Positions 37,588-46,679 of a stretch of 64,000 nucleotides of DNA are shown here, one piece after another; positions within the stretch are counted from its first letter, which is position 1; every line of letters starts with the position of its first letter. Source of the DNA: Streptomyces dysideae (GTDB lineage Bacteria; Actinomycetota; Actinomycetes; Streptomycetales; Streptomycetaceae); the NCBI RefSeq assembly GCF_001514305.1, contig NZ_KQ949076.1, forward strand, positions 121,087 through 185,086. The letters are read 5' to 3'. Both the position numbers and the translations under genes were made by a program. The notes below the pieces were generated by a model. It saw nothing but the letters and a program-made list of their open reading frames with translations, was not told where the DNA came from and searched no databases.

Positions 37588-39011
37588 GCGGTGGGCCTGT
37601 GCGGATTCCGTTTCCCGTGGTGGACGAGATCGCCCGGCACTGCCTCCAGGAGGAGGAGCCGGAGACGGTCCATATCGAGGTCCATCTTCCCGGGCCGCTG
37701 GATCCCGGCCGGTTGCGGAAGGCGTTCACCGAGGCATTGCTTCGGCATCCTCGGATTCTGATGCGGGAGGCGTCCGGGCGGTGGTATCGGCGACGGTACG
37801 AGTGGGAGCTGACGGCTGAACCGGAGGTGGAGGTGGTGGGGGGTCCGGTGGGGGGGCCGGATGCGTTGCGGGGGGCTCGGACGCGGGCGCTCATGGAGGT
37901 GCCGCCGCTGTCTGTTTCGCCGCCGGTGAGGCTTGAGGTGGTTCAAGGGGCTGGGCCCGTTGAAGGGAGCGAGGCTACTGATGCCGTCGGTGAAGTCCGT
38001 GCTGGGCATGAGGGCCGGCGCGGAGGTGGGACGCTCGCCCGCGCCGGCGGGGTGCCGCTCTCCTGGGGACGGGTGCCGCCCCAGCGGTACGACTGCCCGC
38101 AGCTGAACCACTCGGTCCTCTTCCTCACCATCAACCACACCGCCCTGGACGGCCCCGCCTGCCTCCGAGTCCTGGCCACCGCCGCCGAGCTGTACGGCGC
38201 CAAGGACAACTCCCCCACCGCACCCCCCACCCGAACCACCCCCGAACCCCCGCGACCCCCCGAAGCCACCCCCTCCAACTGGTCCCCACCCGCACGCGTC
38301 GCCCCCGGCACCCCCGAGTCCTCCCCCGGCAACGGCATGCTCGTCACCGAGCTGGCCCTCCCCCACCGCCCCAAGGGCTCCCCCTACACCGTGAACGACC
38401 AGCTCATGGTCACCACCGCCCTCACCATCGCCCACTGGAACAGAGAACACGGCGCCCACCCCCGCCCCCTCCGCATCACGATGCCCGTGGACGACCGCCC
38501 CCGCGACACCACGATGCCCATCGGCAACGGCACCCGCCTGGTCGAAGTGACCTTCACACCCGAGGAGTTGGCCGCACACGACGCCGCCGCCATGCCCACC
38601 CTCCTCCGCCGTACGGCCACCCGTACCCGCGCCCTCAAGTCCCTCCCCCGCCCCCAGCTCGGCCACGGCGCCGCACTCCTCACCGCCCCCATCACCCCCG
38701 TAGCCTGGCGCGCCGCCCTCACCCGCGGCCTCCGCCGGGCCGCCGCACCCTGGACGTCCACCACCCTGCTCAGCAACATCGGCCGCATCCCGTATCCGCT
38801 GGACTTCGGCGAGGAGGCGGGCCGGGCGCACGCGGTGTGGTTCTCGGCGCCCGCGCGGATGCCCCGCGGGCTGACCGTGACCACCGCCTCCACCGCCGGC
38901 CGTCTCCACCTCGCCCTGCGCTGGTCGCGCACCCTGCTCAGCCACGGCGACGGCGCGCACCTGCGGGACCTGTACGAGCACTACCTCCACTCGACGGAGG
39001 TGACCCCATGA
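37584..39011 (+). CDS. Condensation-domain-type acyltransferase
   Basis: The 475-residue protein resembles the NRPS condensation / PapA acyltransferase fold. It has PETVHIEVHLPGPLDPGRLR at the N-terminus, the catalytic HxxxD as NHTALDGP (about residue 188) and a late DFGEEAGRAHAVWFS region. A Pro/Thr-rich loop of about 45 residues (around 215-260) is inserted after the active site. The start overlaps the AftD-like stop (ATGA) and the stop overlaps the next methyltransferase. It probably acylates the glycan or its lipid carrier; the acyl donor is not known. Confidence 0.75.
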   Translation: MSGGPVRIPFPVVDEIARHCLQEEEPETVHIEVHLPGPLDPGRLRKAFTEALLRHPRILMREASGRWYRRRYEWELTAEPEVEVVGGPVGGPDALRGARTRALMEVPPLSVSPPVRLEVVQGAGPVEGSEATDAVGEVRAGHEGRRGGGTLARAGGVPLSWGRVPPQRYDCPQLNHSVLFLTINHTALDGPACLRVLATAAELYGAKDNSPTAPPTRTTPEPPRPPEATPSNWSPPARVAPGTPESSPGNGMLVTELALPHRPKGSPYTVNDQLMVTTALTIAHWNREHGAHPRPLRITMPVDDRPRDTTMPIGNGTRLVEVTFTPEELAAHDAAAMPTLLRRTATRTRALKSLPRPQLGHGAALLTAPITPVAWRAALTRGLRRAAAPWTSTTLLSNIGRIPYPLDFGEEAGRAHAVWFSAPARMPRGLTVTTASTAGRLHLALRWSRTLLSHGDGAHLRDLYEHYLHSTEVTP

Positions 39012-39745
39012 CGACCACTCCCATGAAGCCCCCTGAACTGCGCGACTTCTACGAGAACCCGTCCGTCCCCGTGGCCTCCGGCACCCCCCGCAGCCTCCGC
39101 CAGGCCCGGATGCTCGCTGCCGCCCTCGGACCGCCCGTCGCGGGGAGAGAGCAGACCGTCCTCGACATCGGCTGCGGCGACGGCACCGCGGCCGCCACCG
39201 CCGCCCCGTTCCTGACCGGCCACCGCGTCGTCGGCATCGACTGGTCCCAGGACGCCCTCAAACGCGCCCGCGCCCGGATGCCGTACGCCGTGCGCGGTGA
39301 ACTCACCGGCGGCGGGCTGCCGTTCAGGTCCGGGACCGCCGACGCCGTGCTGTTCAGCGAGGTGATCGAGCATCTCGTCGATCCGGACGCCGCACTGGAC
39401 GAGATACGGCGGGTGCTGCGGCCCGGGGGCCATCTGATGCTGTCCACCCCGAATCTGGCCGCCTGGTACAACCGGGGGCTGCTGCTGGCCGGAGTCCAGC
39501 CCGTGTTCTCCGAGGTCAGCCTGCGGGCGATCCACGGGCGGCCGGGGCGGGAGGTCGTGGGGCATCTGCGGCTGTACACCGCCCGCGCGCTGCGGGAGTT
39601 CGTCACCGCGGCCGGCTTCGAGGTCGTACGGCTGCGAGGGGCGCCCTTCCACGGCGTACCGCGTCCGCTGCGGGCGCTGGACCGGCTGGCCTGCGCGGTG
39701 CCGTCGGCCGCGTCGATCCTGCTGCTGCACGCGCGAAGGACGTAG
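39008..39745 (+). CDS. SAM-dependent methyltransferase (UbiE/type 11)
   Basis: This 245-residue protein carries motif I VLDIGCGDGTAAATA (about 50-64), the post-I motif VVGIDWSQDALKRAR, and motif IV/V AVLFSEVIEHLVDPDAAL with VLRPGGHLMLSTPN. Both gene ends are tightly packed (ATGA overlap upstream, 3-base gap downstream). A C-terminal helix-rich part (LRALDRLACAVPSAASILLL) may contact membrane. Probable substrate: a glycan or lipid intermediate in the same operon. Confidence 0.85.
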   Translation: MTTTPMKPPELRDFYENPSVPVASGTPRSLRQARMLAAALGPPVAGREQTVLDIGCGDGTAAATAAPFLTGHRVVGIDWSQDALKRARARMPYAVRGELTGGGLPFRSGTADAVLFSEVIEHLVDPDAALDEIRRVLRPGGHLMLSTPNLAAWYNRGLLLAGVQPVFSEVSLRAIHGRPGREVVGHLRLYTARALREFVTAAGFEVVRLRGAPFHGVPRPLRALDRLACAVPSAASILLLHARRT

Positions 39746-39748
39746 CAG

Positions 39749-40666
39749 ATGTGGTGGGGAGTCGCCGCCGCCCTGCTGGCGAACGTCCTGTACAGCAGCG
39801 GATTCGTCCTGGAGAAGCGGGCGCTCGCCGCGCTGCCTCAGGTGACGATCCGGCAACCCGCCCAGCTGCTGCGGCTGGTGCTCGGCAGTCCGCTGTGGAT
39901 CGGCGGCTCGCTCGCCCTCGCCGCCGGCTTCGCCGCCCAGCTCGCCGTCTACCGCACCCTGCCGATCGCCGCCGCACAGGGCATCTTCGTCTCCGGTCTC
40001 GTCCTGCTCGTACTGCTGTCCGCGCGGCTGCTGGGCGAGGAGACCACCGGGCGGGAACGGTACGCGCTCGGCGCGATCCTCGCCGCGCTGCTGATGGTCG
40101 TACTGTCGCTGCGCGAGGGCTCGGAGACCGTCAGCCGGGCCGCGCCCTATCCGCTGATCCTGCTGGTGTGCGTGCCGTCGCTGGCGGCGGGCGTGTGGCT
40201 GTACAACTCCGCCGAGCGGAACGCCCGGCACCGGCACCGGCTGCCCACGACCGGCGTCGAGTACGGGGTGGCGGTCGGCCTGCTGTACGGGGTGAGCTCG
40301 CTGGCCATCAAGGGCGTGTCCAGCTATCTGTCGGCCGACGACCCGGTCGGCGCGGTGGCGGACGTACTCCGCTCCCCGTACCCGTATCTCCTCCTGTTCA
40401 CCGGCGCGTTCGGCCTCGTCATGTCGCAGGCCGCGCTGCAGCGCTGCCGGGCCTCGCTGATCGTGCCGGTGTGCACGACGGTGACGTGTCTGTTCACGGC
40501 GGTACTCGGCACGCTGTCGTTCGGTGAGGCGCTGCCGGACGATCCGCTGCGGCTGACGCTGCGGATCGCCGGTACGGCGCTCGCCGTGGCCGTACTGCTG
40601 TCCATGCCCAAGCACGACCCCGCACCCCGATCCACGGCCGGTGCAAAGGAGTTGACGTCCTCATGA
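39749..40666 (+). CDS. DMT-superfamily membrane transporter (EamA-like)
   Basis: The 305-residue protein has nine to ten TM helices and an internal repeat. It starts MWWGVAAALLANVLYSSGFV without a signal. The second half includes LLYGVSSLAIKGVSSYL and an end RIAGTALAVAVLLSMP. It overlaps the downstream Trm112-like gene (ATGA). In this setting it could flip or export a lipid-linked sugar, as small EmrE/DMT-like proteins do for undecaprenyl-phosphate sugars; a drug-efflux role is the alternative. Confidence 0.78.
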   Translation: MWWGVAAALLANVLYSSGFVLEKRALAALPQVTIRQPAQLLRLVLGSPLWIGGSLALAAGFAAQLAVYRTLPIAAAQGIFVSGLVLLVLLSARLLGEETTGRERYALGAILAALLMVVLSLREGSETVSRAAPYPLILLVCVPSLAAGVWLYNSAERNARHRHRLPTTGVEYGVAVGLLYGVSSLAIKGVSSYLSADDPVGAVADVLRSPYPYLLLFTGAFGLVMSQAALQRCRASLIVPVCTTVTCLFTAVLGTLSFGEALPDDPLRLTLRIAGTALAVAVLLSMPKHDPAPRSTAGAKELTSS

Positions 40667-40899
40667 AGTCCGACGACCCGTTGCTGCAGATCCTGGCGTG
40701 CCCGCTCGACAAGGGGCCGCTGTCCCTCGTCATACCGGACGGGCCCGCCGCCGCGGACGAGGCGCTGTACAACCCGCGGCTGCGCCGCCGCTATCCCATC
40801 GTCGACGGCATACCTCAACTGCTGCCCTCCTCCGGGACGCAGGTCTCCGACGACGAACACGAAGCACTCCTCGCACTCCTCAAGCGGACGGCCCCATGA
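40663..40899 (+). CDS. Trm112-like small protein
   Basis: The 78-residue protein starts LLQILACPLDKGPLSLV, the Trm112/YcaR pattern (first Cys of the zinc knuckle), and ends with RYPIVDGIPQLLPSSG. The usual CxxC pair is reduced to one cysteine, so zinc binding may be lost. Trm112 proteins activate methyltransferases. Here it sits between a transporter and an FkbM methyltransferase, with 4-base overlaps on both sides, and is probably a methyltransferase partner. Confidence 0.8.
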   Translation: MKSDDPLLQILACPLDKGPLSLVIPDGPAAADEALYNPRLRRRYPIVDGIPQLLPSSGTQVSDDEHEALLALLKRTAP

Positions 40900-41717
40900 C
40901 CATGACTCTGGCCTCGCGGGTGGCGCCCCTGCTGCCCACCCGTCTCGTCGCCGCGGCCGCCCGGGCCGTGTACCCGCGGTTCGAACCGGAGCTGGCGAGG
41001 CTCGGCGAACTGTGCCCGGCGGACTGCGGGACCGCCGTCGACGTCGGCGGCTGGTACGGCCCGTGGACGCGCCGCCTGTCACGACGGGCCCGCCAGGTGG
41101 TGACCGTCGAACCGGTCCCCCACCTGGCACGGCTGCTGGCCTCGCGGGCCCCGGCGAACGTCCGGGTCGTCCAGGCCGCCGCCTCCGACCACCCGGGCCG
41201 CGCCCGCCTCTGGCTGCCGCCGGGCGACACGGGCGACCGGGGCGTGTCGTCCCTGGTCCGGCGCGACATCCACGGCCAGGCCCTGGACGTCGGCTGCGTC
41301 ACCCTCGACGAGCTGGGGCTGCGGGACGTCGGCTTCATCAAGATCGACGTGGACGGCAACGAGCTCGCGGTACTGCGCGGCGCGGCCGGACTCCTGGCCC
41401 GCGACCGGCCGGCGCTGTTCGTGGAACTGGAGTCACGGATCCAGCCGGTCGGCCCGGTGGTGACGTACCTGTCGCTGCTGCGCTACGACGGCTGGGTACT
41501 GCCCGGCGACAACTGGATGCCGCTCGCCTCGTTCCCCCTGGAGGCCCACCAGGCCGACGCCGCGTACGTCGTCTCACGCGGTCTGCTGCGCCGTGTGCTG
41601 CCCTTCGCCGGACCCCGGTACGTGAACTCCGTCCTCTTCCTCCCCGACGGCCGCCGCCCGGGCGGCGCCAAGGTGGGCGACGATGGATCGCATGGCCTCC
41701 GGAAAGCCCCCCGCTAG
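40896..41717 (+). CDS. FkbM-family methyltransferase
   Basis: The 273-residue protein has motif I as TAVDVGGWYGPWTRRL (about 46-61), the EPVPHLARLL acidic loop, and the FkbM signature GFIKIDVDGNELAVLRGAAG followed by FVELESR. It O-methylates a sugar or glycan hydroxyl in known relatives. It is coupled to the Trm112-like gene (ATGA). Its 3' end overlaps the next gene by 35 bases. Confidence 0.85.
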   Translation: MTMTLASRVAPLLPTRLVAAAARAVYPRFEPELARLGELCPADCGTAVDVGGWYGPWTRRLSRRARQVVTVEPVPHLARLLASRAPANVRVVQAAASDHPGRARLWLPPGDTGDRGVSSLVRRDIHGQALDVGCVTLDELGLRDVGFIKIDVDGNELAVLRGAAGLLARDRPALFVELESRIQPVGPVVTYLSLLRYDGWVLPGDNWMPLASFPLEAHQADAAYVVSRGLLRRVLPFAGPRYVNSVLFLPDGRRPGGAKVGDDGSHGLRKAPR

Positions 41718-42294
41718 CCCCTACAGCCCCTTCACTCCGCGCGACTTCCAGCTGGTGCTGCTGCGCCGCATGGCCGACCACAGCCCGGACCTGGTGGACG
41801 AGGCCCGCCGCGAACTGGGCGTCTCCCTGGCCGACATGCGGGAGGCCAACAAACGGTGGCAGGCCATGATCCGCTCCCCCCGGGCCCGCGGCGCCGCCTC
41901 CCGCTACCGGTCCGTCCTGGGGGCACCCGAGTCCGTCGTCGCCCGCAAGGTCGGCGACCTGGAATGCGAGGCCTGGCTGTGGCCGGTGCCGCTCTGGCCC
42001 GACCTGCGCTTCGAGGTACTGCTCGCGCCGAACGGAGCGGTATGGAACGAGTGGCTCGTCCGCGCCCCCGGCACCCCCGCCCCGCCCCTCCACACCCTCG
42101 ACGACCTCACCCCCTGGTCCTGCACGGTCGACGAGGCCGCCCACGCCTTCGCCCCCGCCCGGCCTCTGGAGGGCACGGCCCCGACCCGGTGGGGGCTGGC
42201 CTTCGAGGCGCCGGACGGACGGGGGGTGCGGCGGCGGTGTGTCGCCGAGTTCACGTGGGGGTTGCTGCAGCGGGTGGCTGTGGATACGCCGTGA
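41683..42294 (+). CDS. Conserved hypothetical protein at the end of the glycan operon
   Basis: This is a 203-residue soluble protein. The N-terminal helical part is RDFQLVLLRRMADHSPDLVD, and the C-terminal half is beta-rich with several Trp (ECEAWLWPVPLWPDLRFEVL, APNGAVWNEWLV). ATG 41683 or 41692 overlaps the FkbM 3' end. It ends 1 base before the convergent ATP-grasp stop. No family motif is recognised. Operon position suggests an accessory role in glycan modification. Confidence 0.65.
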   Translation: MDRMASGKPPASPYSPFTPRDFQLVLLRRMADHSPDLVDEARRELGVSLADMREANKRWQAMIRSPRARGAASRYRSVLGAPESVVARKVGDLECEAWLWPVPLWPDLRFEVLLAPNGAVWNEWLVRAPGTPAPPLHTLDDLTPWSCTVDEAAHAFAPARPLEGTAPTRWGLAFEAPDGRGVRRRCVAEFTWGLLQRVAVDTP

Positions 42295-42295
42295 C

Positions 42296-43171
42296 TCAGC
42301 GAACGGCCTCCACGAGGATCGCCTCGACCACCCGCGACACCGACCCGGTGTGCAGCGACAGAAACAGGTTCGGCTCGACGAGCTCCAGCTCCATCACCCG
42401 CGGCTCCCCGTCCTCCCCGTCGACGAGATCCACGCGCGCGTACAGCAGCTCGGGCGCCTCCGGTACGGCGGCCAAGGCCCGCTCGGCGACGGCGAGTTCG
42501 GCGGCCGTCGGCGTCCAGGGCTCCAGCCCCGGATGCGCGACCTTGTCCGCGTCGTACGCCGTCCCCGGAGCCAGCACGGCCCGCTTCCGGCTGGCGTGCA
42601 GCAGCCGCCCGCCGAAGAACTGCAACGCCCGCTCCCCCACGGCGTCGATGCTCCGGACATACGGCTGCACCATCGCGGTCAGCCCTTCGGCGTGCATCCG
42701 CGCGAGTTGCCGTACGGCGGTGTCGTGCTCGTCTGGCGTGTAGCGCGCGGCGTACCGGGCGCCGGCCCCCGAGGTCGGCTTGATGACGTACTCGTGGTCG
42801 CCCGGCAGGTCGGCGGCGTCCTTCGGCGCGAGATACCGGGTGGGGACGACGGGCACGCCATCCTCGGCAAGCTCCCCGAGGTACCGCTTGTCGGCGTTCC
42901 ACCGCACGACGTCGGCCGGATTCGCCAGCTTGGTCGCCTTCCCGCACCGCTCGGCCCACTCCAGGAACTCACCGGCCCGCCAGCTGTAGTCCCAGGTGGA
43001 CCGTATGACAGCGAGGTCGTACCCACCCCAGTCAACGTCACTGTCGTCCCAGTACACGGAGTCGGCCTGGGCCCCGGCGTCGCGCAGCGCCCGCACCAGC
43101 ACCGGGAGGTCGACGTCGTGGCTGGGCTCGGGGCGGGGGTCGTAGGTGACGAGGGCGACACGGGGTGACAC
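42296..43171 (-). CDS. ATP-grasp enzyme
   Basis: The 291-residue protein starts at a GTG (PRVALVTYDPRPEPSHDVDL). ATP-grasp features include YDLAVIRSTWDYSWRAGEFL, YLAPKDAADLPGDHEYVIKP with the nucleotide-binding Lys, and the metal-binding VMELELVEPNLFLSLHTG near the end. A GGAG site precedes the start. Relatives ligate amino acids or small carboxylates (glutathione-synthetase-like). It is monocistronic and convergent to the glycan operon. Substrate unknown. Confidence 0.82.
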   Translation of the reverse strand: MSPRVALVTYDPRPEPSHDVDLPVLVRALRDAGAQADSVYWDDSDVDWGGYDLAVIRSTWDYSWRAGEFLEWAERCGKATKLANPADVVRWNADKRYLGELAEDGVPVVPTRYLAPKDAADLPGDHEYVIKPTSGAGARYAARYTPDEHDTAVRQLARMHAEGLTAMVQPYVRSIDAVGERALQFFGGRLLHASRKRAVLAPGTAYDADKVAHPGLEPWTPTAAELAVAERALAAVPEAPELLYARVDLVDGEDGEPRVMELELVEPNLFLSLHTGSVSRVVEAILVEAVR

Positions 43172-43335
43172 AGGGAGACTCCATTCACGTACGGCGCACA
43201 GCGGACGATCCGCGCCCCGCAGGCTAACCGCGCGCCCCGCAACAGCGACAACCCATTCGACCCTCCCCTTCGGGGAAGGCCCAGCATCGGTGACGGAACC
43301 GGAAGGGGACACCGGACAGAAAGCGGGGGGCGCCC

Positions 43336-43485
43336 ATGAAGCCACTGCCGACGCCGACGACACTGACGATCGGTGCCTTCGCGAAGGCGTGCCGCCTCTC
43401 TCCGAAGGCATTGCGTCTCTACGACGAACTGGGCCTCCTGCGCCAGGGCGGCTTTGCGTGTGCGAAGCCGCCGTCGGGGTTCTGA
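43336..43485 (+). pseudogene. N-terminal fragment of a MerR-family regulator
   Basis: The frame of 49 codons encodes the HTH start of a MerR protein ([20 protein letters not shown], then [10 protein letters not shown]). It runs into unrelated residues ([10 protein letters not shown]) and a stop. The second helix and effector domain are missing. The break is at about 43450. Confidence 0.65.
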
Positions 43486-43978
43486 TAGCCGCGCAACCGG
43501 GGCATTGAGACTCTCCGCGCCCTACGAATCCTGGCCGCATACCGCAAATGAACCCCCGCGCCGACTGCCATCCTGGGCGGCCCAGTGCAGGACTCCCTCG
43601 CCTGCACCTGGCGATGTCAGGCTGAGGTTGGAAAAGCCTCACTGTCACGCCGACGCCGAGTAAAGCCCATCGCCCGGTGGCGGCTGCGGCGGCGGTCCGC
43701 CCCAGCCCGGCCCCGGTGGCAGCTGCAAGCCCGGAGGGGGCGGCGGCTGCTGCCCCTGCCACCCATGCGGCGGCTGCTGGCCTCCCGGCCCCGGATACCC
43801 GCACGACATGAGACCCCCCACGTTCTATGCGATGAGAGGGGACACGGTAAGCGGCGGCGCCTGTGTAACGGGCGGTTGATGTCGGACCTGTGGCAGTCCG
43901 CCCGGGAGCAGTCGAGATCGATGCCGAGGCGGCAGAACCCGCAGGCGATCACATTGCAGCGCACCCGCGCCGATCCGG
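43486..43978. other. Scrambled junction region without an intact gene
   Basis: This stretch lies between the MerR fragment and the truncated matC. It contains a possible short Pro-rich frame on the minus strand (listed separately). A Cys-containing minus-strand frame near 43800-43964 (RCNVIACGFCRLGIDLDCSR) has no recognisable family. The sequence looks like joined remnants of several genes. Confidence 0.5.
43645..43809 (-). CDS. Short Pro/Gly/Gln-rich ORF (possible truncated gene)
   Basis: The 54-residue frame starts at an ATG with a GGGGGT site. It reads SCGYPGPGGQQPPHGWQGQQ followed by poly-Pro/Gly and ends DGLYSASA. It resembles the disordered cytosolic N-terminus of RDD or DUF4190-type membrane proteins of Streptomyces, with the membrane part missing. 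Expression is doubtful. Confidence 0.35.
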   Translation of the reverse strand: MSCGYPGPGGQQPPHGWQGQQPPPPPGLQLPPGPGWGGPPPQPPPGDGLYSASA

Positions 43979-45109
43979 GTGGTGCGCGGGCGGGTGGCGC
44001 TGATCCCCTGGGTGATGTTCGCCATCACCGGCGCGCTCACCGCGATCGGCGCGGTCAGCCCGGCCGCGGTCGCGATCGTCGCCCCGATCGCACTGAGCTT
44101 CGCCGCCCGGTACGGGATCAGCCCGCTGCTGATGGGCGCGATGGTGGTGCACGGGGCGCAGGGCGGCGGTTTCTCGCCGATCAGCATCTACGGCTCGATC
44201 GTCAACGGCATCGTCGAGCGCGAGAAGCTGCCGGGCAACGAGGTCGCCCTCTTCCTGGCGTCCCTGATCGTGAACCTCGTCATCGCGGGGATCGTGTTCG
44301 TCCTCTTCGGAGGGCTCAAGCTGTGGGCGCAGGGGGCGGTGACGCCGGACGGGGAGACCGCGGGCGGCGCCTCGGGCAGTACCGGCAGCGCGGGCGGCTC
44401 CGGAAACGCCGGGAAGGTGAGCCCGCCCGGAGGCACCAACGGCACCGGGCCTGCCCTCGCCGGTACCGCCACCGCCGTAGCCACCCGCCCCACCCCACCC
44501 GACACCACCCACCTCACGCCCGTCCGCACCGCCACCCTCACCGCCCTGGTCGCCCTCGTGGTGGCCGTCCTCGCCTTCGACCTGGACGCCGGGCTGACCG
44601 CGATCACCCTCGCCGTCGCCCTGAGCACCGTCTGGCCGGAGGACAGCCGACGGGCGGTCGGCGAGATCGCCTGGCCGACCGTGCTGCTGATCTGCGGTGT
44701 CCTGACGTATGTCGGCGTGCTGGACGAGATGGGCACGATCACCTGGGCCGGTGAGGGCGTCGGCGACATCGGCGTTCCGCTGCTGGCCGCGGTGCTGCTC
44801 TGCTACATCGGCGCGATCGTGTCGGCGTTCGCCTCGTCCGTGGGGATCATGGGCGCGCTGATCCCGCTGGCGGTGCCGTTCCTGGCGCAGGGCGAGATCG
44901 GGGCGGTCGGGATGGTGGCGGCGCTGGCGGTGTCGGCGACGGTGGTGGACGTGAGCCCGTTCTCGACGAACGGTGCGCTGGTGCTGGCCGCGGCACCGGA
45001 CGTGGACCGCGAGCGTTTCTTCAAGCAGCTGATGGTCTACGGAGGGATCGTGGTGGCGGTGGTGCCCGCGGTGGTGTGGCTGGTGCTGGTCGTGCCGGGC
45101 TTCGGCTAG
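43979..45109 (+). pseudogene. 5'-truncated dicarboxylate (malonate) carrier MatC-like
   Basis: This 376-residue frame corresponds to the C-terminal four-fifths of a MatC-type carrier. It opens inside the protein at VRGRVALIPWVMFAITGALT, which normally follows about 90 further residues with two or three TM helices. Later parts are intact: YGISPLLMGAMVVHGAQGGG, a Gly/Ser-rich linker (about 130-165), and VVDVSPFSTNGALVLAA. The GTG pair at 43979 has no ribosome site. Loss of the N-terminus happened at the scrambled junction. It stands directly before matB, the normal matC-matB partnership, so malonate uptake is probably broken. Confidence 0.75.
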
Positions 45110-45134
45110 AACCGGCGTAACCGGCGGCCGACGG

Positions 45135-45183
<49 letters not shown>

Positions 45184-45224
45184 GTACTACGGCAACAGGC
45201 AGCGACAGCTAAGGAGTACGACGC

Positions 45225-46679
45225 GTGACCTCTCTCTTCCCGGCCCTGACGACCGGTCCGACGGGGCGAGTCGCCCTGCGGTTCGGCGACCGGTCCCTGA
45301 CGTACGCGGAGCTCGCCGCCGCGACCGGCGCCCTGGCGGACCGTGTCGCGGGCGCCGGCCGGGTGGCCGTCTGGGCGACGCCGACGCTGGAGACCGCCGT
45401 CGCGGTGGTGGCGGCGCTGGAGGCCGGGGTCGCGGCCGTACCGCTCAACCCGAAGTCCGGCGAGAAGGAACTCGGGCACATCCTGACCGACAGCGCGCCG
45501 ACGCTCGTGCTCGCCGCACCCGGCGCTGAACTCCCTCCCCCGCTAAGGGACCTGGCACGCATCGACGTAGACGTAGAGGCGCGCGGCACCAGCGGCACCA
45601 CCCCCACCCCGGCCACCGACCCCGAGGCCCCCGCCCTCGTCGTCTACACGTCCGGCACCACCGGCCCGCCCAAGGGCGCCGTCCTCCCCCGGCGCGCGAT
45701 CGCCTCCACCCTGGACGCGCTCGCCGATGCCTGGCAGTGGACCGGCGACGACGTACTCGTCCACGGCCTGCCCCTGTTCCATGTGCACGGCCTGGTGCTG
45801 GGCATCCTCGGCCCGCTGCGCCGCGGCGGTTCGGTACGGCACCTGGGGCGCTTCGGCACGGACGGCGTGACCCGTGAGCTGAACGACGGCGCGACCATGC
45901 TGTTCGGCGTGCCGACGATGTACCACCGCATCGCCCAGGCGCTGCCCGAGGACCCGGGGCTGGCGCAGGCGCTGGGCAAGGCCCGCCTCCTCGTCTCGGG
46001 CTCCGCCGCGCTCCCCGTGCACGACCACGAGCGGATCGCGGCCGCGACGGGGCAGCGGGTCGTCGAGCGGTACGGCATGACGGAGACGCTGATGAACACG
46101 AGCGTCCGTGCGGACGGTGGGCCACGGCCCGGCACCGTCGGCGTGCCGCTGCCGGGCGTGGAGGTGCGGCTCGTGGAAGAGGACGGGACGCCCCTCACCT
46201 CGTACGACGGCGAGACCGTGGGCGAGATCCAGGTGCGCGGCCCGAACTTGTTCACCGGGTACCTCAACCGGCCCGACGCCACGGCCGCCGCCTTCACGGA
46301 GGACGGCTGGTTCCGCACCGGCGACATGGCGGTGCGCGACCCCGACGGGTACGTCCGGATCGTCGGCCGCAAGGCCACCGACCTGATCAAGAGCGGGGGT
46401 TACAAGATCGGGGCGGGCGAGATCGAGAACGCGCTCCTCGAACACCCGGGGGTGCGGGAGGCGGCCGTGACCGGGGAGCCGGACGCCGACCTGGGTGAGC
46501 GGATCGTGGCGTGGATCGTCCCGGCGGATCCCCAATCGCCGCCCGCAGAGGGCGAGTTGGCCGACCATGTCGCCCGCCGCCTGGCCCCGCACAAGCGGCC
46601 CCGCACGGTCCACTACCTCACCGCCCTCCCCCGCAACGACATGGGAAAGATCATGAAGCGGGCCCTGACCCATGACTGA
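45225..46679 (+). CDS. matB: Malonyl-CoA synthetase (acyl-CoA synthetase, MatB-type)
   Basis: The 484-residue ANL-family enzyme has the P-loop VVYTSGTTGPPKGAVLPRRA (about 145), VERYGMTETLMNTSVRADGG, and GWFRTGDMAVRDPDGYVRIV, with the C-terminal catalytic Lys in LPRNDMGKIMKRAL. The GxxTGYLNRPDATAAAF region and compact size match MatB of Streptomyces, which makes malonyl- or methylmalonyl-CoA from the diacid. The GTG start follows AAGGAG. The carboxyltransferase gene begins 8 bases before its stop. Together with the matC remnant this was a malonate-use operon. Confidence 0.88.
   Translation: MTSLFPALTTGPTGRVALRFGDRSLTYAELAAATGALADRVAGAGRVAVWATPTLETAVAVVAALEAGVAAVPLNPKSGEKELGHILTDSAPTLVLAAPGAELPPPLRDLARIDVDVEARGTSGTTPTPATDPEAPALVVYTSGTTGPPKGAVLPRRAIASTLDALADAWQWTGDDVLVHGLPLFHVHGLVLGILGPLRRGGSVRHLGRFGTDGVTRELNDGATMLFGVPTMYHRIAQALPEDPGLAQALGKARLLVSGSAALPVHDHERIAAATGQRVVERYGMTETLMNTSVRADGGPRPGTVGVPLPGVEVRLVEEDGTPLTSYDGETVGEIQVRGPNLFTGYLNRPDATAAAFTEDGWFRTGDMAVRDPDGYVRIVGRKATDLIKSGGYKIGAGEIENALLEHPGVREAAVTGEPDADLGERIVAWIVPADPQSPPAEGELADHVARRLAPHKRPRTVHYLTALPRNDMGKIMKRALTHD

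Noticed and set aside
43419..43607. Minus-strand frame with [17 protein letters not shown] as a terpene-cyclase-like fragment
   Set aside because: Only one short QxxDGGF-like match, inside a scrambled junction and opposite the MerR fragment; too little to support.
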